Assembly: GCF_002954665.1 (NCBI RefSeq)
Contig: NZ_MSCM01000002.1
Coordinates: 46,173 to 110,172, forward strand
Direction: 5' to 3'
DNA from: Polaribacter glomeratus
GTDB lineage: Bacteria; Bacteroidota; Bacteroidia; Flavobacteriales; Flavobacteriaceae
Length of the DNA: 64,000 nucleotides
Of this stretch, positions 8,162 through 16,701 are shown piece by piece. The notes beneath the pieces are model-generated. The model saw nothing but the letters and a program-made list of their open reading frames with translations. It was not told where the DNA came from and made no database searches. The position numbers and the translations under genes were made by a program. The stretch's first letter is position 1. The number at the start of each line of letters is the position of its first letter.

Positions 8162-9370
8162 TTATAAAAAAGTCCCTGTTTCCTTTATTTTAAATGCAAT
8201 CGCAAACGCAAGCACACTTATAATGATCCCAATCATAAAAACGGTATAGGTAATTCTTAATATTTTGTATTTTCTATTTAACACCAATCCTAAAAAATAT
8301 AAATCTTTGGTTAAAGAACCATATAAATAGTCTCTGTCTTGCATCATTTCTGTAATTCCCCATTCAAAGTCACCTAATTTCATTTGATGGAAATTTCCAA
8401 AAAACAAAAGATTCACTTTTTTATTGGCTACATCTTCTTTTGTAAACTTGCCTCGAGTAACATTAGGTCTTGTTGCTAAAATTGATAATATAATAGAAGC
8501 CACCGTAAAAGTAACAAACACAATAGTTGGTATAATTAGGTAATTATTAGACGTATTATCTAGTTTTGGCAATAAATTAGACAACGCCAAAGAAACAATA
8601 ATTGCGTTTACCGATAGTAAAATATTAGCTTTTGTGTCTGCAATATTACTTAAAGTCATATGGTTTTTTAAGGCAACTCTAAACATGGTCTCCACCCCTC
8701 TTTCTGGCACATTACTTTTATTTTTTTTAAGATCTAGTGCTTCCTTTTTCTGATTAAATTTTCTATTTTCTTCTTTAATTTTCTTTAAATCTTTTAATAA
8801 AATTGCTATGTTTTTACTTTTAGTTATAGACCAATTTTTTAACGCAAAGTTAGTATAATAGCGATGTTTCTGTGTTAAAAACTCCAAATTAATAGTAGTC
8901 CACTCCTCATCAGAATACATTTTATTTTCAGTAATTTCCCATTCTTTTCTTAATAATGCTGTTTTGCTCTCGAAGTTCTTACTACCTAAGTGTGCACAAT
9001 CTGCATCAATAATTATTTTTTCTAGATCGTTTATAGGTTTATAACCCCTTTTTGTAGCTAAAATAATGTTAGAAATTATTTCTATTCTTTTGGTTTCAAT
9101 AGCATGCTGCGTTAAAAAATGAGTCAGAATTCGCACACTTTCTTCTTCATGATTTTGTGCTCCTTTTATAAAGCCAGTGTCATGAAACCAAACTGCTAGT
9201 TGCAAATTTTCGAAAGAAATTTCATCAACTTTTAAATTTTTTGCTAGTTCATTTGCTTTTTCTAAAACACTTTGTGTGTGCACTAAATTATGGTATACAT
9301 AAATAGTAGCTAACTGTTCATTTAATAAATCGATAACGTAATTTTCTGCATCAACTAAAAATAGGCTCAT
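8162..9370 (-). CDS. HD-domain protein fused to Pycsar-effector-type (DUF5706/PycTM) membrane domain
   Basis: The 402-residue product has an N-terminal HD phosphohydrolase domain with H31, the HD pair H63-D64 and D124 (YHNLVHTQSV, WFHDTGF, DADCAHLG). A linker rich in charged residues follows. The C-terminal half (from about residue 225) resembles DUF5706, the PycTM effector family of the Pycsar anti-phage system. It has FRVALKNHMTLSNIADTKAN, two membrane helices at about 248-305, a cytosolic stretch (LLFFGNFHQM) and a last helix at 375-397. PycTM proteins act in the inner membrane in response to cyclic pyrimidines. No pyrimidine cyclase gene is present in the window. Whether this one is a defence gene or a housekeeping relative is open. 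Confidence 0.75.
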   Translation of the reverse strand: MSLFLVDAENYVIDLLNEQLATIYVYHNLVHTQSVLEKANELAKNLKVDEISFENLQLAVWFHDTGFIKGAQNHEEESVRILTHFLTQHAIETKRIEIISNIILATKRGYKPINDLEKIIIDADCAHLGSKNFESKTALLRKEWEITENKMYSDEEWTTINLEFLTQKHRYYTNFALKNWSITKSKNIAILLKDLKKIKEENRKFNQKKEALDLKKNKSNVPERGVETMFRVALKNHMTLSNIADTKANILLSVNAIIVSLALSNLLPKLDNTSNNYLIIPTIVFVTFTVASIILSILATRPNVTRGKFTKEDVANKKVNLLFFGNFHQMKLGDFEWGITEMMQDRDYLYGSLTKDLYFLGLVLNRKYKILRITYTVFMIGIIISVLAFAIAFKIKETGTFL

Positions 9371-9659
9371 ATAAATGTATTTAAAACAAAAATAAGCAAT
9401 TAAAATTTGCTTATTTGCCTTGCTAATTTATTATGAATTTAAACTATGCTTTCTAAGAAATTGAAGTTGAATAATTTATTAAAGGTGAGAAGTTCTTTAA
9501 TTAGAAATATGGTAGAAAATTAATTTTACAGCTTTTATTAATACTCAAAATACTGATTATTAGTTTTTTTTTAAAAAAACAACTAACGAGAACTTTACGA
9601 TTAATTAAACTCTATTAATAGTATGTATTTAGTTTAAAAAGGGAGCTTTAATCATTAAT
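9371..9659. other. 289-bp intergenic region with weak hairpin
   Basis: No gene is seen. An imperfect inverted repeat at about 9559-9587 (TTAGTT with T-run, then A-run with AACTAA) could terminate the CotH operon read from the right. The rest is AT-rich and includes the upstream region of the HD-PycTM gene. Confidence 0.35.
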
Positions 9660-10373
9660 TTAATTAATTGAATAAGAATAGCTAAAGCCAAGAATATGTA
9701 AATTTTCGTTCTTAAAATATTTTATTATATTTTCTTCATAACGATAATAAATGCCAAATTTTCCAAAATTTTTAAACTTATAGTCTGTACCAAAAGTTAA
9801 TCTTATTTTATCTAAATTTAATTCTCTAACTTGTTGTACATTTTCTAATCCGCTAAAAAGTTCTACAGAAAACTCTGGATCTAATGCCCATTTACGTATG
9901 TTATATTCTAAATCTGTTTTAAATCTCACTGTTTCTTTTGGTAAATTGACTTCTGTGGTAGGTAGATTTAATTCTTTTTTATTTTGGTAACGCAACCTGT
10001 GCGATAACGTAAACCTTTCTATATCGTATTTAAAACTTGCATCTATATTAAATCTAAAATGACTCTCATAACCTTGTTTTTTACCTACGTTGTCATTCTC
10101 TTTTATAAATCGAGCTCCTCCACCAATTTCAAAATCTTTTATTATTTCGTATTGAAGGCCTACTTCTGTAAAATACTCGTCTGTTACTGCTGCATCTTCT
10201 TTTAGTCTCAAACTCTGTTCTACACTAATTTTTAATTTCTTTATTGGCGAATAATCTACACCTAAAGAACTCCATATTCCAAAATCTGAAGTATCTACTT
10301 GAGAAAATATTGAGCTATAAATTAAGAGAAAACAACATACTATTTGTAATCTGTTTATTTTAAACTTAATCAT
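9660..10373 (-). CDS. DUF2490 outer-membrane beta-barrel protein
   Basis: The 237-residue product has a signal peptide ending at FSQ and then alternating amphipathic strands with aromatic ends, typical of a small outer-membrane barrel. FGIWSSLGVDYSPIKKLKIS and IGGGARFI fit DUF2490. The last residues (LHILGFSYSYSIN) look like a terminal barrel strand. It is the last gene of the CotH/VTC/DUF4956 operon, and its start overlaps the DUF4956 stop by 4 bp (ATGA), so the two are translationally coupled. Its role in that system is unknown; it could be a channel or an anchor. Confidence 0.75.
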   Translation of the reverse strand: MIKFKINRLQIVCCFLLIYSSIFSQVDTSDFGIWSSLGVDYSPIKKLKISVEQSLRLKEDAAVTDEYFTEVGLQYEIIKDFEIGGGARFIKENDNVGKKQGYESHFRFNIDASFKYDIERFTLSHRLRYQNKKELNLPTTEVNLPKETVRFKTDLEYNIRKWALDPEFSVELFSGLENVQQVRELNLDKIRLTFGTDYKFKNFGKFGIYYRYEENIIKYFKNENLHILGFSYSYSIN

Positions 10374-10987
10374 TTTATTTTTTTAATTACTTGATTGTTG
10401 TAAAAAATAGTAATGGTTGCACTATCTTTTAAAAAATCTATATCACCAATTATTAGCTTATTAATTGCAATACCTGTTCTATTTTCTAGATCAGATTTAA
10501 GCAGCTCATAATTTTCTGGCTTAATATTTTCTATGTTTTCGTAAATAATTACTTTTGTAATTTCATGCTTTAAATGCCATACTTTTTCAATAATTACGAT
10601 CGCGAAGACGATAGCCGAATTAGCAAAAATAATTTCAAAATAACTCATCTTTTTATTCACAAATGAGTTCATGATAGAAACACCAATCACTACAAATAAA
10701 TAAGTCATTTCTTTTATCGGTATGGATTCTGTTCGGTAACGAATGATACCAAAAATGGCAAAAAGACCAAGGGCTAAACCTATGTCTAATTTAAATTTCT
10801 TTAGCGTAAAACATAGAAAGAAAACAATAATACTTATCATATAATAGGTAAACAAATAGTCTTTCCTTCCACTAGAGCTGTAATACAACCATCTAATGAT
10901 TAATGTTAAAAAAAACATATTCATTAAGAATATTATTGACAATTTAAAAAAATCATCATCAAATAAAGGGATGTTTAAAAAATCCAT
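10370..10987 (-). CDS. DUF4956 inner-membrane protein
   Basis: The 205-residue protein has about four membrane segments in its first 135 residues and a cytosolic C-terminal domain of about 70 residues. The DUF4956 signature is clear: GLALGLFAIFGIIRYRTESI, followed by EMTYLFVVIGVSIMNS. In many bacteria DUF4956 genes sit beside VTC-type polyphosphate polymerases and CotH kinases, as here. It starts 2 bp after the VTC gene and overlaps the barrel gene by 4 bp. A role in membrane placement of the polymerase or in transport of its product is an inference. Confidence 0.82.
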   Translation of the reverse strand: MDFLNIPLFDDDFFKLSIIFLMNMFFLTLIIRWLYYSSSGRKDYLFTYYMISIIVFFLCFTLKKFKLDIGLALGLFAIFGIIRYRTESIPIKEMTYLFVVIGVSIMNSFVNKKMSYFEIIFANSAIVFAIVIIEKVWHLKHEITKVIIYENIENIKPENYELLKSDLENRTGIAINKLIIGDIDFLKDSATITIFYNNQVIKKIK

Positions 10988-10989
10988 AG

Positions 10990-11754
10990 TTAAGCAATTA
11001 TTTTATTAATTTTAAGTAATTTATTTTTGAATAAATTTTGTTTTAAATTTGGATAAATATGAGTTACCCCAATACAATATTTACTTATACTGTAAGGCAG
11101 GTAATTAAATTTCTTTAATACTTTAACAATTGTGGCCGTTCTATCAAATTTACTTTGCTTTACTTCAATTACTACTAAGTTTTCGTAACTTTTCTCTGTA
11201 TTATCTGAAGAGTAGGTTAATTTTAAATCGATAGTAGCTCGTTCTTTATCCTCTAAATTTACTAATGTAATTCGATTAAAACGGTTCCATAAACTAGGCT
11301 TTAATTCAAAATTTTGACGTGTTATTTTAAAAATAAAATCTTTTGAGGATGTAGATAAATCCGCTTCAAAATCCTTTAGTTTAATTCTAGATTTCTTCGT
11401 TTCTCCTTTACCGTTTTTTTGTTTAATTTCTAAAAAAGTTAGGTTGGAATCAACGTATTTACGTTGCCTTATTTTTGTTCTATTAACAATACCATTATGA
11501 TGATCATGATAAAACTTAAATTCTGGTGTATCAAGATATAATGACATGTAATCCATTATCCTCTTATCTTTAATCTCTAAAACCCTGTAGGATTTTTGTA
11601 ATTCTTTTAAAATTGAAGTTAGGTAAGAAATATTAACAATAAATTTAGTGTCAGTTCTTTTCATTAAGGCAACACTGTTCATTTCATTTAAAGATACACT
11701 ATCAAATTGATGTATTACGCTCTTTAGATTCTCATATCTCTTACTTAAGTCCAT
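10990..11754 (-). CDS. VTC-domain polyphosphate polymerase
   Basis: The 254-residue cytosolic protein has the VTC4-type triphosphate-tunnel fold, which makes polyphosphate from ATP. Basic and acidic tunnel residues expected of an active enzyme are visible: R33 and K37 (MKRTDTKFIV), YLDTPEF at 73-79, K94/R96/R98 (KIRQRKY), E109 and K111 (FLEIKQK), K120-R123, DLKLTY, and the late glutamate in VIEVKQSK. There are no membrane segments, so membrane attachment would come from the DUF4956 partner 2 bp downstream. Polymerase activity is inferred from the family. Confidence 0.85.
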   Translation of the reverse strand: MDLSKRYENLKSVIHQFDSVSLNEMNSVALMKRTDTKFIVNISYLTSILKELQKSYRVLEIKDKRIMDYMSLYLDTPEFKFYHDHHNGIVNRTKIRQRKYVDSNLTFLEIKQKNGKGETKKSRIKLKDFEADLSTSSKDFIFKITRQNFELKPSLWNRFNRITLVNLEDKERATIDLKLTYSSDNTEKSYENLVVIEVKQSKFDRTATIVKVLKKFNYLPYSISKYCIGVTHIYPNLKQNLFKNKLLKINKIIA

Positions 11755-11807
11755 TAACTAATTATCAAGTTATTAACTATTTTAAATAGAAAGTTACTAT
11801 TTTAAAA

Positions 11808-14800
11808 CTATTTCTTTATTATTTTCTTTGTGATAGTTGCATTATTTGAAAAAACTTTTAGCACATAAACGCCACTCGAAAGGTTTTCCATACTCAACTG
11901 AATATTAGAAAATTTAGGAGAATCCTTGTACACAAGTTTACCAAATACATTATAAATTAAAACCTTGTCTATTATTTGGTTAGATTGAATTTTAACGTCA
12001 CCACTTGTTGGGTTAGGGTATACTTTAAGGTTCTGCAATTGTGTAAATGAATCCGAAGATAAAGTGGTATCTACTCCTTCAACAGCTATGTTATTAATAA
12101 AAACCTGCTTATTGTCTTCGATAGTCATATTCGTTCCGTTAAAACGAATTCTAACTTTAAAATTTGCGTTATTATCAGCAATAGTAACATTAGAAAAATC
12201 AAACTCTTTAATTGCATAAGCATCACTAATACTTAAATTGGGATTCGTAAGATTAGCATTAGACCAACTAGAGCCGTTCCAATAATCAACCAAAACAGTT
12301 TGAGCTGCACCATTTGAGAAAATTGCAAAAGATAATTTTACATCTCTAAAACCACTTGTTGGAAAGTTTAATTCTAACGTGTTTTCATTATTTCCGTTCT
12401 TAAAAGGTTGCTTTATTTGCACACCTCTCATAATAAAAGGGTCATACGCAATATTATGATTTCCGTTCGAAAAATAGTTTAATGCTGTAGGCTCATTTTT
12501 TCTTTCTAGAGACGCTTTTCTCCAACTAGCATTTGCATTATTAAAAGGATAACCAGTTAAAGATGATTTATAATTTATGACAGCACTTGAGCTCGTTCTA
12601 GAAAAAGTAGCATTGACTGATTGTAAGGGCGCGTCATTTGGAATATCAGCATTCATAAGCCAAAAATACATAAGGTGTTTAAAGTTGGTTATAGGATTAT
12701 AATTAGCCTGAATTTGAACAGAACCATTTGGAGTAAATGTTTGTATTGCATTTGTGCCACTAATATCACCAGACCAATGAGAAAAAACGTACCCAGGTAA
12801 TGTAACTGCTTCAACTGTTAATGGTATCGTTTTAAAATAAAAACCAGACCAAGGGTAAGGATTTTCATTTACACCAGGAGTATCTGAATGTATCTTAATT
12901 GTATTTATTTTAATAAAACCCGCTTCTATATCAGAAACACTTAAGCCAACGTCAATAGTTTCAGATATATTAAATTGATTTTTTATAAGTTGTATTTGAA
13001 CTGCTGGTCTATTTTTAGACCAATCTAGTAAATTTTGCTTTTCAGAAGATTCGTAAAAATTAGCTCTAGAGCTACGGTTTCTATCTTCTGTTAAAAATGG
13101 ACTAATCTCATCAAAAGTTTTATTTATAACTTTATCAAAGTTTTCTTTAGTAAATACAGTGTTCATGATATCTGCAAATCGATTTAAAAACTGGTTCTTA
13201 AAACCTTCATTTTTTAATAAATTTGCCAATAATGAGTTGTTATCAGACCTACCTAAATCTGCTAAATATTCTAACCAGTTTGTATTTGTACTTAAAGAAG
13301 CTTCAAAATCTTGCACGTTTAATCTCCATTTACCATCAGCATGAGAATTATTTTGAGGTGTTCTAGCTCTCCAATATTTTCGTTCATAACTATTATTAGA
13401 GGCATAAATGATCATCACTGCATGGTTCAAAAAAGACTCCATATCTAAGATTTCTGCAGCCTCTAAATATTTTAAATTATTTGCCATGTCATTGTTGATT
13501 ATAAAGTCTCTCATATCTATATAAGAGCTATAATCGCCAGCGACCCCTTCATCAAGTTCACATTGAGAACCGTTACAGCTAACTTGAATAAAGTTATCTG
13601 CATTGACTCCAAAATTAAGTTCATAATGATCGTCATCTAAACGATCTCTAACTGCATTAATTCCCCAATATTCACCATTTATAAAATTAATAACCGGTTT
13701 AATTCTAGTAACTCCATTAAATACAGGTTGCATCGCTCTACTAAAGGCTACATCATAAGCAATTGACCCTCCTTCTCCGTCTCCTCTTAAAAAGAATTTT
13801 TTATATTCTTTATTGTATAGATTTGCAGCATTTGGTATTGAGTTATCAAAAAAACCGTGAACAAACTCATTCTTACTATCATATTCGCTTCTTGCATATA
13901 ATCTTAAATTTTTAATTGGTAATCCTCTAGAGTTGTTTCCATGTATTCTTAATCCTGCATTAATGCTTTGAATAGAATTTAAATTAACTGCATCAAAGAG
14001 TTCTACATTTACAGGGTATTCCCAATCTCTACCACTTCTGGCATAATTACTAATATTTGGTCTCCAAGATTGCGTATTATCTGGGTTTTGTTGTCTCCAT
14101 GTATCAAAATCGACACCTGAAGTATAAATACCATCGTTATAATCAAATAATAAATTTTCTTGAATTTGCAGCGAAACTAGAGGAATGTTAAATGGATTAC
14201 CACCACTCCAAACAAAAAATGTTTTTGAAATTGATTCTGAACCTTTTCCATTTACAAATATTTTTGCTTTAATCACTGTAGCTTTTCTTACAGGATTTGG
14301 AGGTATATGAAGAGCATATTGATTTGTGTTTTTTATGGCTAGTTTATCTGCATCTCCAGATTTATCTCTAATAACAATTGCAGATGAGTATACGTTCGAC
14401 TTATAACTATCTGTTAATAAATCTCCATAAGGATCACCTGGAAGCAAAGGGTATAGGTTTTTGTACGTAAAATTTGTGCCAGATAAGTTGTCTAACCTTG
14501 GCTCTGAACCATCTAACGTATAAATAATTTGAGCATTTTGAACAGTCGTTGATAATGAAAGGTTAAACGTTGATGTGTAAAGGCCAGATTCGTGCGAGAA
14601 TATTGGTGGCTCTAACAATTCTGGTGTACCTGCATTAGTATTTAAAGCTAAAGGTGTTGCCGTTGTAAAAAATAACCAATCTCCTGTGCCATCTGGGCTT
14701 CTTGCGTATGAAACATCTGCTTGAAGCGCAATTGCGGGCACATCATTAATAGTAGTACCGCTTGAGTTTGTTAACAATATAGGTTCTCCAGAAGATTTTA

Positions 14801-15131
14801 TTTTAAAATTCGTGTGCAATGGCTGGCTAGGAACTGTCTTATTCTTATCAGAAGCCCAAACTAAAACAAATTGTTTTGGCTGAAGTGTATACGTAGGAAA
14901 AACCCATTTGTAAAGATTTGATGCATCGTCTGTTAAACCATAACCTCCTAAATTTACAGCAGTAGTGCCATAATTATAGATTTCTATCCAATCTTCAAAA
15001 CTACCATCCTCATCTGCAATCGTTTTGCTATTTGAAGTCATAACTTCATTAATAGCAACTTGTTGCGCATTAGTTTGTACACCAAAAATTACAAACAAAA
15101 ACATAATATAGAATAATCTACAATTAATCAT
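11808..15131 (-). CDS. CotH-family kinase with lamin-tail domain, T9SS-sorted
   Basis: The 1107-residue secreted protein has a signal peptide ending near NAQ22. Domains in order are: lamin-tail domain (24-140, NEVMTSNSKTIADEDGSFED), chitobiase-type C-terminal module (about 175-250, IYTLDGSEPR), CotH kinase-like domain (about 310-650, LRIHGNNSRG, FLRGDGEGG, EYWGINAVRDRLDDDHY, LNVQDFEASLS), InlB B-repeat-like part (FSHWSGDISG), a jelly-roll-like region, and a T9SS sorting domain (VYPNPTSGDVKIQS, ending KKIIKK). CotH proteins are atypical protein kinases, first known from spore coats. It leads the operon with VTC, DUF4956 and DUF2490 genes (53-bp gap). The substrate is unknown. Confidence 0.88.
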   Translation of the reverse strand: MINCRLFYIMFLFVIFGVQTNAQQVAINEVMTSNSKTIADEDGSFEDWIEIYNYGTTAVNLGGYGLTDDASNLYKWVFPTYTLQPKQFVLVWASDKNKTVPSQPLHTNFKIKSSGEPILLTNSSGTTINDVPAIALQADVSYARSPDGTGDWLFFTTATPLALNTNAGTPELLEPPIFSHESGLYTSTFNLSLSTTVQNAQIIYTLDGSEPRLDNLSGTNFTYKNLYPLLPGDPYGDLLTDSYKSNVYSSAIVIRDKSGDADKLAIKNTNQYALHIPPNPVRKATVIKAKIFVNGKGSESISKTFFVWSGGNPFNIPLVSLQIQENLLFDYNDGIYTSGVDFDTWRQQNPDNTQSWRPNISNYARSGRDWEYPVNVELFDAVNLNSIQSINAGLRIHGNNSRGLPIKNLRLYARSEYDSKNEFVHGFFDNSIPNAANLYNKEYKKFFLRGDGEGGSIAYDVAFSRAMQPVFNGVTRIKPVINFINGEYWGINAVRDRLDDDHYELNFGVNADNFIQVSCNGSQCELDEGVAGDYSSYIDMRDFIINNDMANNLKYLEAAEILDMESFLNHAVMIIYASNNSYERKYWRARTPQNNSHADGKWRLNVQDFEASLSTNTNWLEYLADLGRSDNNSLLANLLKNEGFKNQFLNRFADIMNTVFTKENFDKVINKTFDEISPFLTEDRNRSSRANFYESSEKQNLLDWSKNRPAVQIQLIKNQFNISETIDVGLSVSDIEAGFIKINTIKIHSDTPGVNENPYPWSGFYFKTIPLTVEAVTLPGYVFSHWSGDISGTNAIQTFTPNGSVQIQANYNPITNFKHLMYFWLMNADIPNDAPLQSVNATFSRTSSSAVINYKSSLTGYPFNNANASWRKASLERKNEPTALNYFSNGNHNIAYDPFIMRGVQIKQPFKNGNNENTLELNFPTSGFRDVKLSFAIFSNGAAQTVLVDYWNGSSWSNANLTNPNLSISDAYAIKEFDFSNVTIADNNANFKVRIRFNGTNMTIEDNKQVFINNIAVEGVDTTLSSDSFTQLQNLKVYPNPTSGDVKIQSNQIIDKVLIYNVFGKLVYKDSPKFSNIQLSMENLSSGVYVLKVFSNNATITKKIIKK

Positions 15132-15392
15132 GTCGTATCGTTTTAAAAGTTAAAAGAAGTTGGGGTAAACAGCAAAAATAAATTCTAAAAAAAGAAATTT
15201 TGCTCTAAACATCAAAACTAATAAAAATTTCTAATATAAGAATATTATTGAACTTTTTTTTTGTGAATGTTCTTTACTTAAACACTATAACCAAATAATA
15301 TAAGTATATTTTGTATATTTACTATAAAATTTTCGACTATAATTTAGAACCTCTTTTTATAACCACAAAACAACCAAGAAGCTACACTTTAT

Positions 15393-15839
15393 ATGATTAC
15401 ATGGAAAGAAGTTATCAACTTCACAATTAAAGGGAATTTAACTCCAAATAAAAGAGTTGAAAAATCAGAACAAGAATGGAAAGAACTATTAACTCCAGAG
15501 CAATTTAGAATTACCAGAAAAAAAGGAACAGAAAGACCAAATTCTGGTGCTTTATGTAGTATTTACGATGAAGGAAAATACAACTGTATTTGTTGTAATA
15601 CGCCTTTATTTGACTCTACAATTAAATTCGATTCTAACTCTGGATGGCCAAGTTTTACGCAACCAATTAAAGAAAATGCTATTAAATATCACAAAGATAT
15701 TTCTTTAGGCATGATTAGAGTTGAAGTGATGTGCAATACTTGCGATGCACATTTAGGACATATTTTTCCTGATGGCCCAGAACCAAGTGGTTTGCGTTAT
15801 TGCATCAATTCTGAATCGATGGTTTTAGATAAAAAATAA
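15393..15839 (+). CDS. msrB: Peptide-methionine (R)-S-oxide reductase MsrB
   Basis: MsrB reduces the R epimer of methionine sulfoxide in proteins. The 148-residue product has the zinc-binding pairs C65/C68 and C114/C117 (YNCICC, CNTCDAHLGH), the substrate-binding GWPSF at 84-88, and catalytic C137 in GLRYCINS. C55 could be the resolving cysteine. No signal peptide is seen, so it is cytoplasmic. It opens a plus-strand oxidative-repair cluster with msrA 87 bp downstream. The upstream region is shared with the divergent CotH operon. Confidence 0.96.
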   Translation: MITWKEVINFTIKGNLTPNKRVEKSEQEWKELLTPEQFRITRKKGTERPNSGALCSIYDEGKYNCICCNTPLFDSTIKFDSNSGWPSFTQPIKENAIKYHKDISLGMIRVEVMCNTCDAHLGHIFPDGPEPSGLRYCINSESMVLDKK

Positions 15840-15846
15840 AAACGTT

Positions 15847-15911
15847 ATTGCGAGTTCACGAAGCAATCTTAAACTTAAATTACAAATGTATTCGTTTTAT
15901 TTTCTCGCAAT
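15847..15911. repeat. Palindromic intergenic repeat between msrB and msrA
   Basis: ATTGCGAG at 15847-15854 is matched by CTCGCAAT at 15904-15911, enclosing about 49 nt. The left arm with CACGAAGCAATCT resembles, from memory, an intergenic repeat scattered in Flavobacteriaceae genomes. No copy elsewhere in this window was recognised. Confidence 0.4.
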
Positions 15912-15926
15912 TATAAAAATATTAGC

Positions 15927-16463
15927 ATGAGTAAAAACATACAAATTACCACTATTGGTGGTGGCTGTTTTTGGTGTACAGAAGCTGTATTTCAAAAAGT
16001 AAAAGGTGTAGAAAAAGTGGTTTCTGGTTATGCAGGCGGCAATGCTCCTGGAAGACCAACGTATAGAGAAATTTGTTCAGGATTAACCGGGCATGCCGAA
16101 GTAATTCAAATTACATTTAATGCTAATTTGATTTCTTTAGAAGATATTTTAGTCATATTTATGACCACTCACGATCCTACAACTTTAAATAGACAAGGCG
16201 CAGATAGAGGTACACAATATCGCTCTGTAATCTATTATCACAGCGAAATTCAACGAAAAATAGCAGAAGAAGTATTAACACAAATACAACCTTATTATAC
16301 TGATCAGATTACCACAGAGTTAAGTGCTATGCCTATCTTTTACGAAGCGGAAAAAGAACATCAAAATTATTATTTAGAAAACACACAACAAGGATATTGT
16401 AGTTATGTAATTGAGCCAAAATTAGCCAAATTAAGAAAACTACATGCAGATAAATTAAAGTAA
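15927..16463 (+). CDS. msrA: Peptide-methionine (S)-S-oxide reductase MsrA
   Basis: The 178-residue enzyme reduces S-methionine sulfoxide. The catalytic motif GGGCFWC places the nucleophile at C14. The substrate-pocket residues of GYAGG, the glutamate of TGHAEV and the tyrosine of QYRS are all present. A C-terminal cysteine (QQGYCSYV) could resolve the disulfide. It is followed after 1 bp by a glutaredoxin-like gene and then selO, so the genes are probably co-transcribed. Confidence 0.96.
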   Translation: MSKNIQITTIGGGCFWCTEAVFQKVKGVEKVVSGYAGGNAPGRPTYREICSGLTGHAEVIQITFNANLISLEDILVIFMTTHDPTTLNRQGADRGTQYRSVIYYHSEIQRKIAEEVLTQIQPYYTDQITTELSAMPIFYEAEKEHQNYYLENTQQGYCSYVIEPKLAKLRKLHADKLK

Positions 16464-16464
16464 T

Positions 16465-16701
16465 ATGATTAAATTATATGGCACAGAAAAATGTCATAAA
16501 ACTCGATATTATAAAATATTTTTAGAAACGCGTAATGTAGATTACGCGTTTTTAGATATTACACAAAATGAGGCAAACGCAGAAGAATTGCGTAACTTGT
16601 ATGAAAATAGAAAATTAAATTTTCCTACTATTACTATTCTTGATAAAAAATTAAGAAATCCTTCTGATAAAGAGCTCCAAAAATGGATTAATAAATTATG
16701 A
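16465..16701 (+). CDS. Glutaredoxin-family protein (monothiol CHKT motif)
   Basis: The 78-residue product has a glutaredoxin-like fold: the first strand and redox site MIKLYGTEKCHKTRYYKIFL, the cis-proline segment NFPTITI and the last helix KELQKWINKL. The usual CPYC is replaced by C10-H-K-T, a single cysteine, so it would act as a monothiol or atypical glutaredoxin. It lies between msrA (1 bp away) and selO (4-bp overlap). E. coli SelO is known to AMPylate glutaredoxin, which makes this neighbour a candidate SelO substrate. That is an inference from context. Confidence 0.8.
   Translation: MIKLYGTEKCHKTRYYKIFLETRNVDYAFLDITQNEANAEELRNLYENRKLNFPTITILDKKLRNPSDKELQKWINKL

Noticed and set aside
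15132-15392. Clear promoter pair for CotH operon and msrB
   Set aside because: AT-rich strings such as TATATTT occur, but none fits TAnnTTTG with proper spacing, so no box was annotated.
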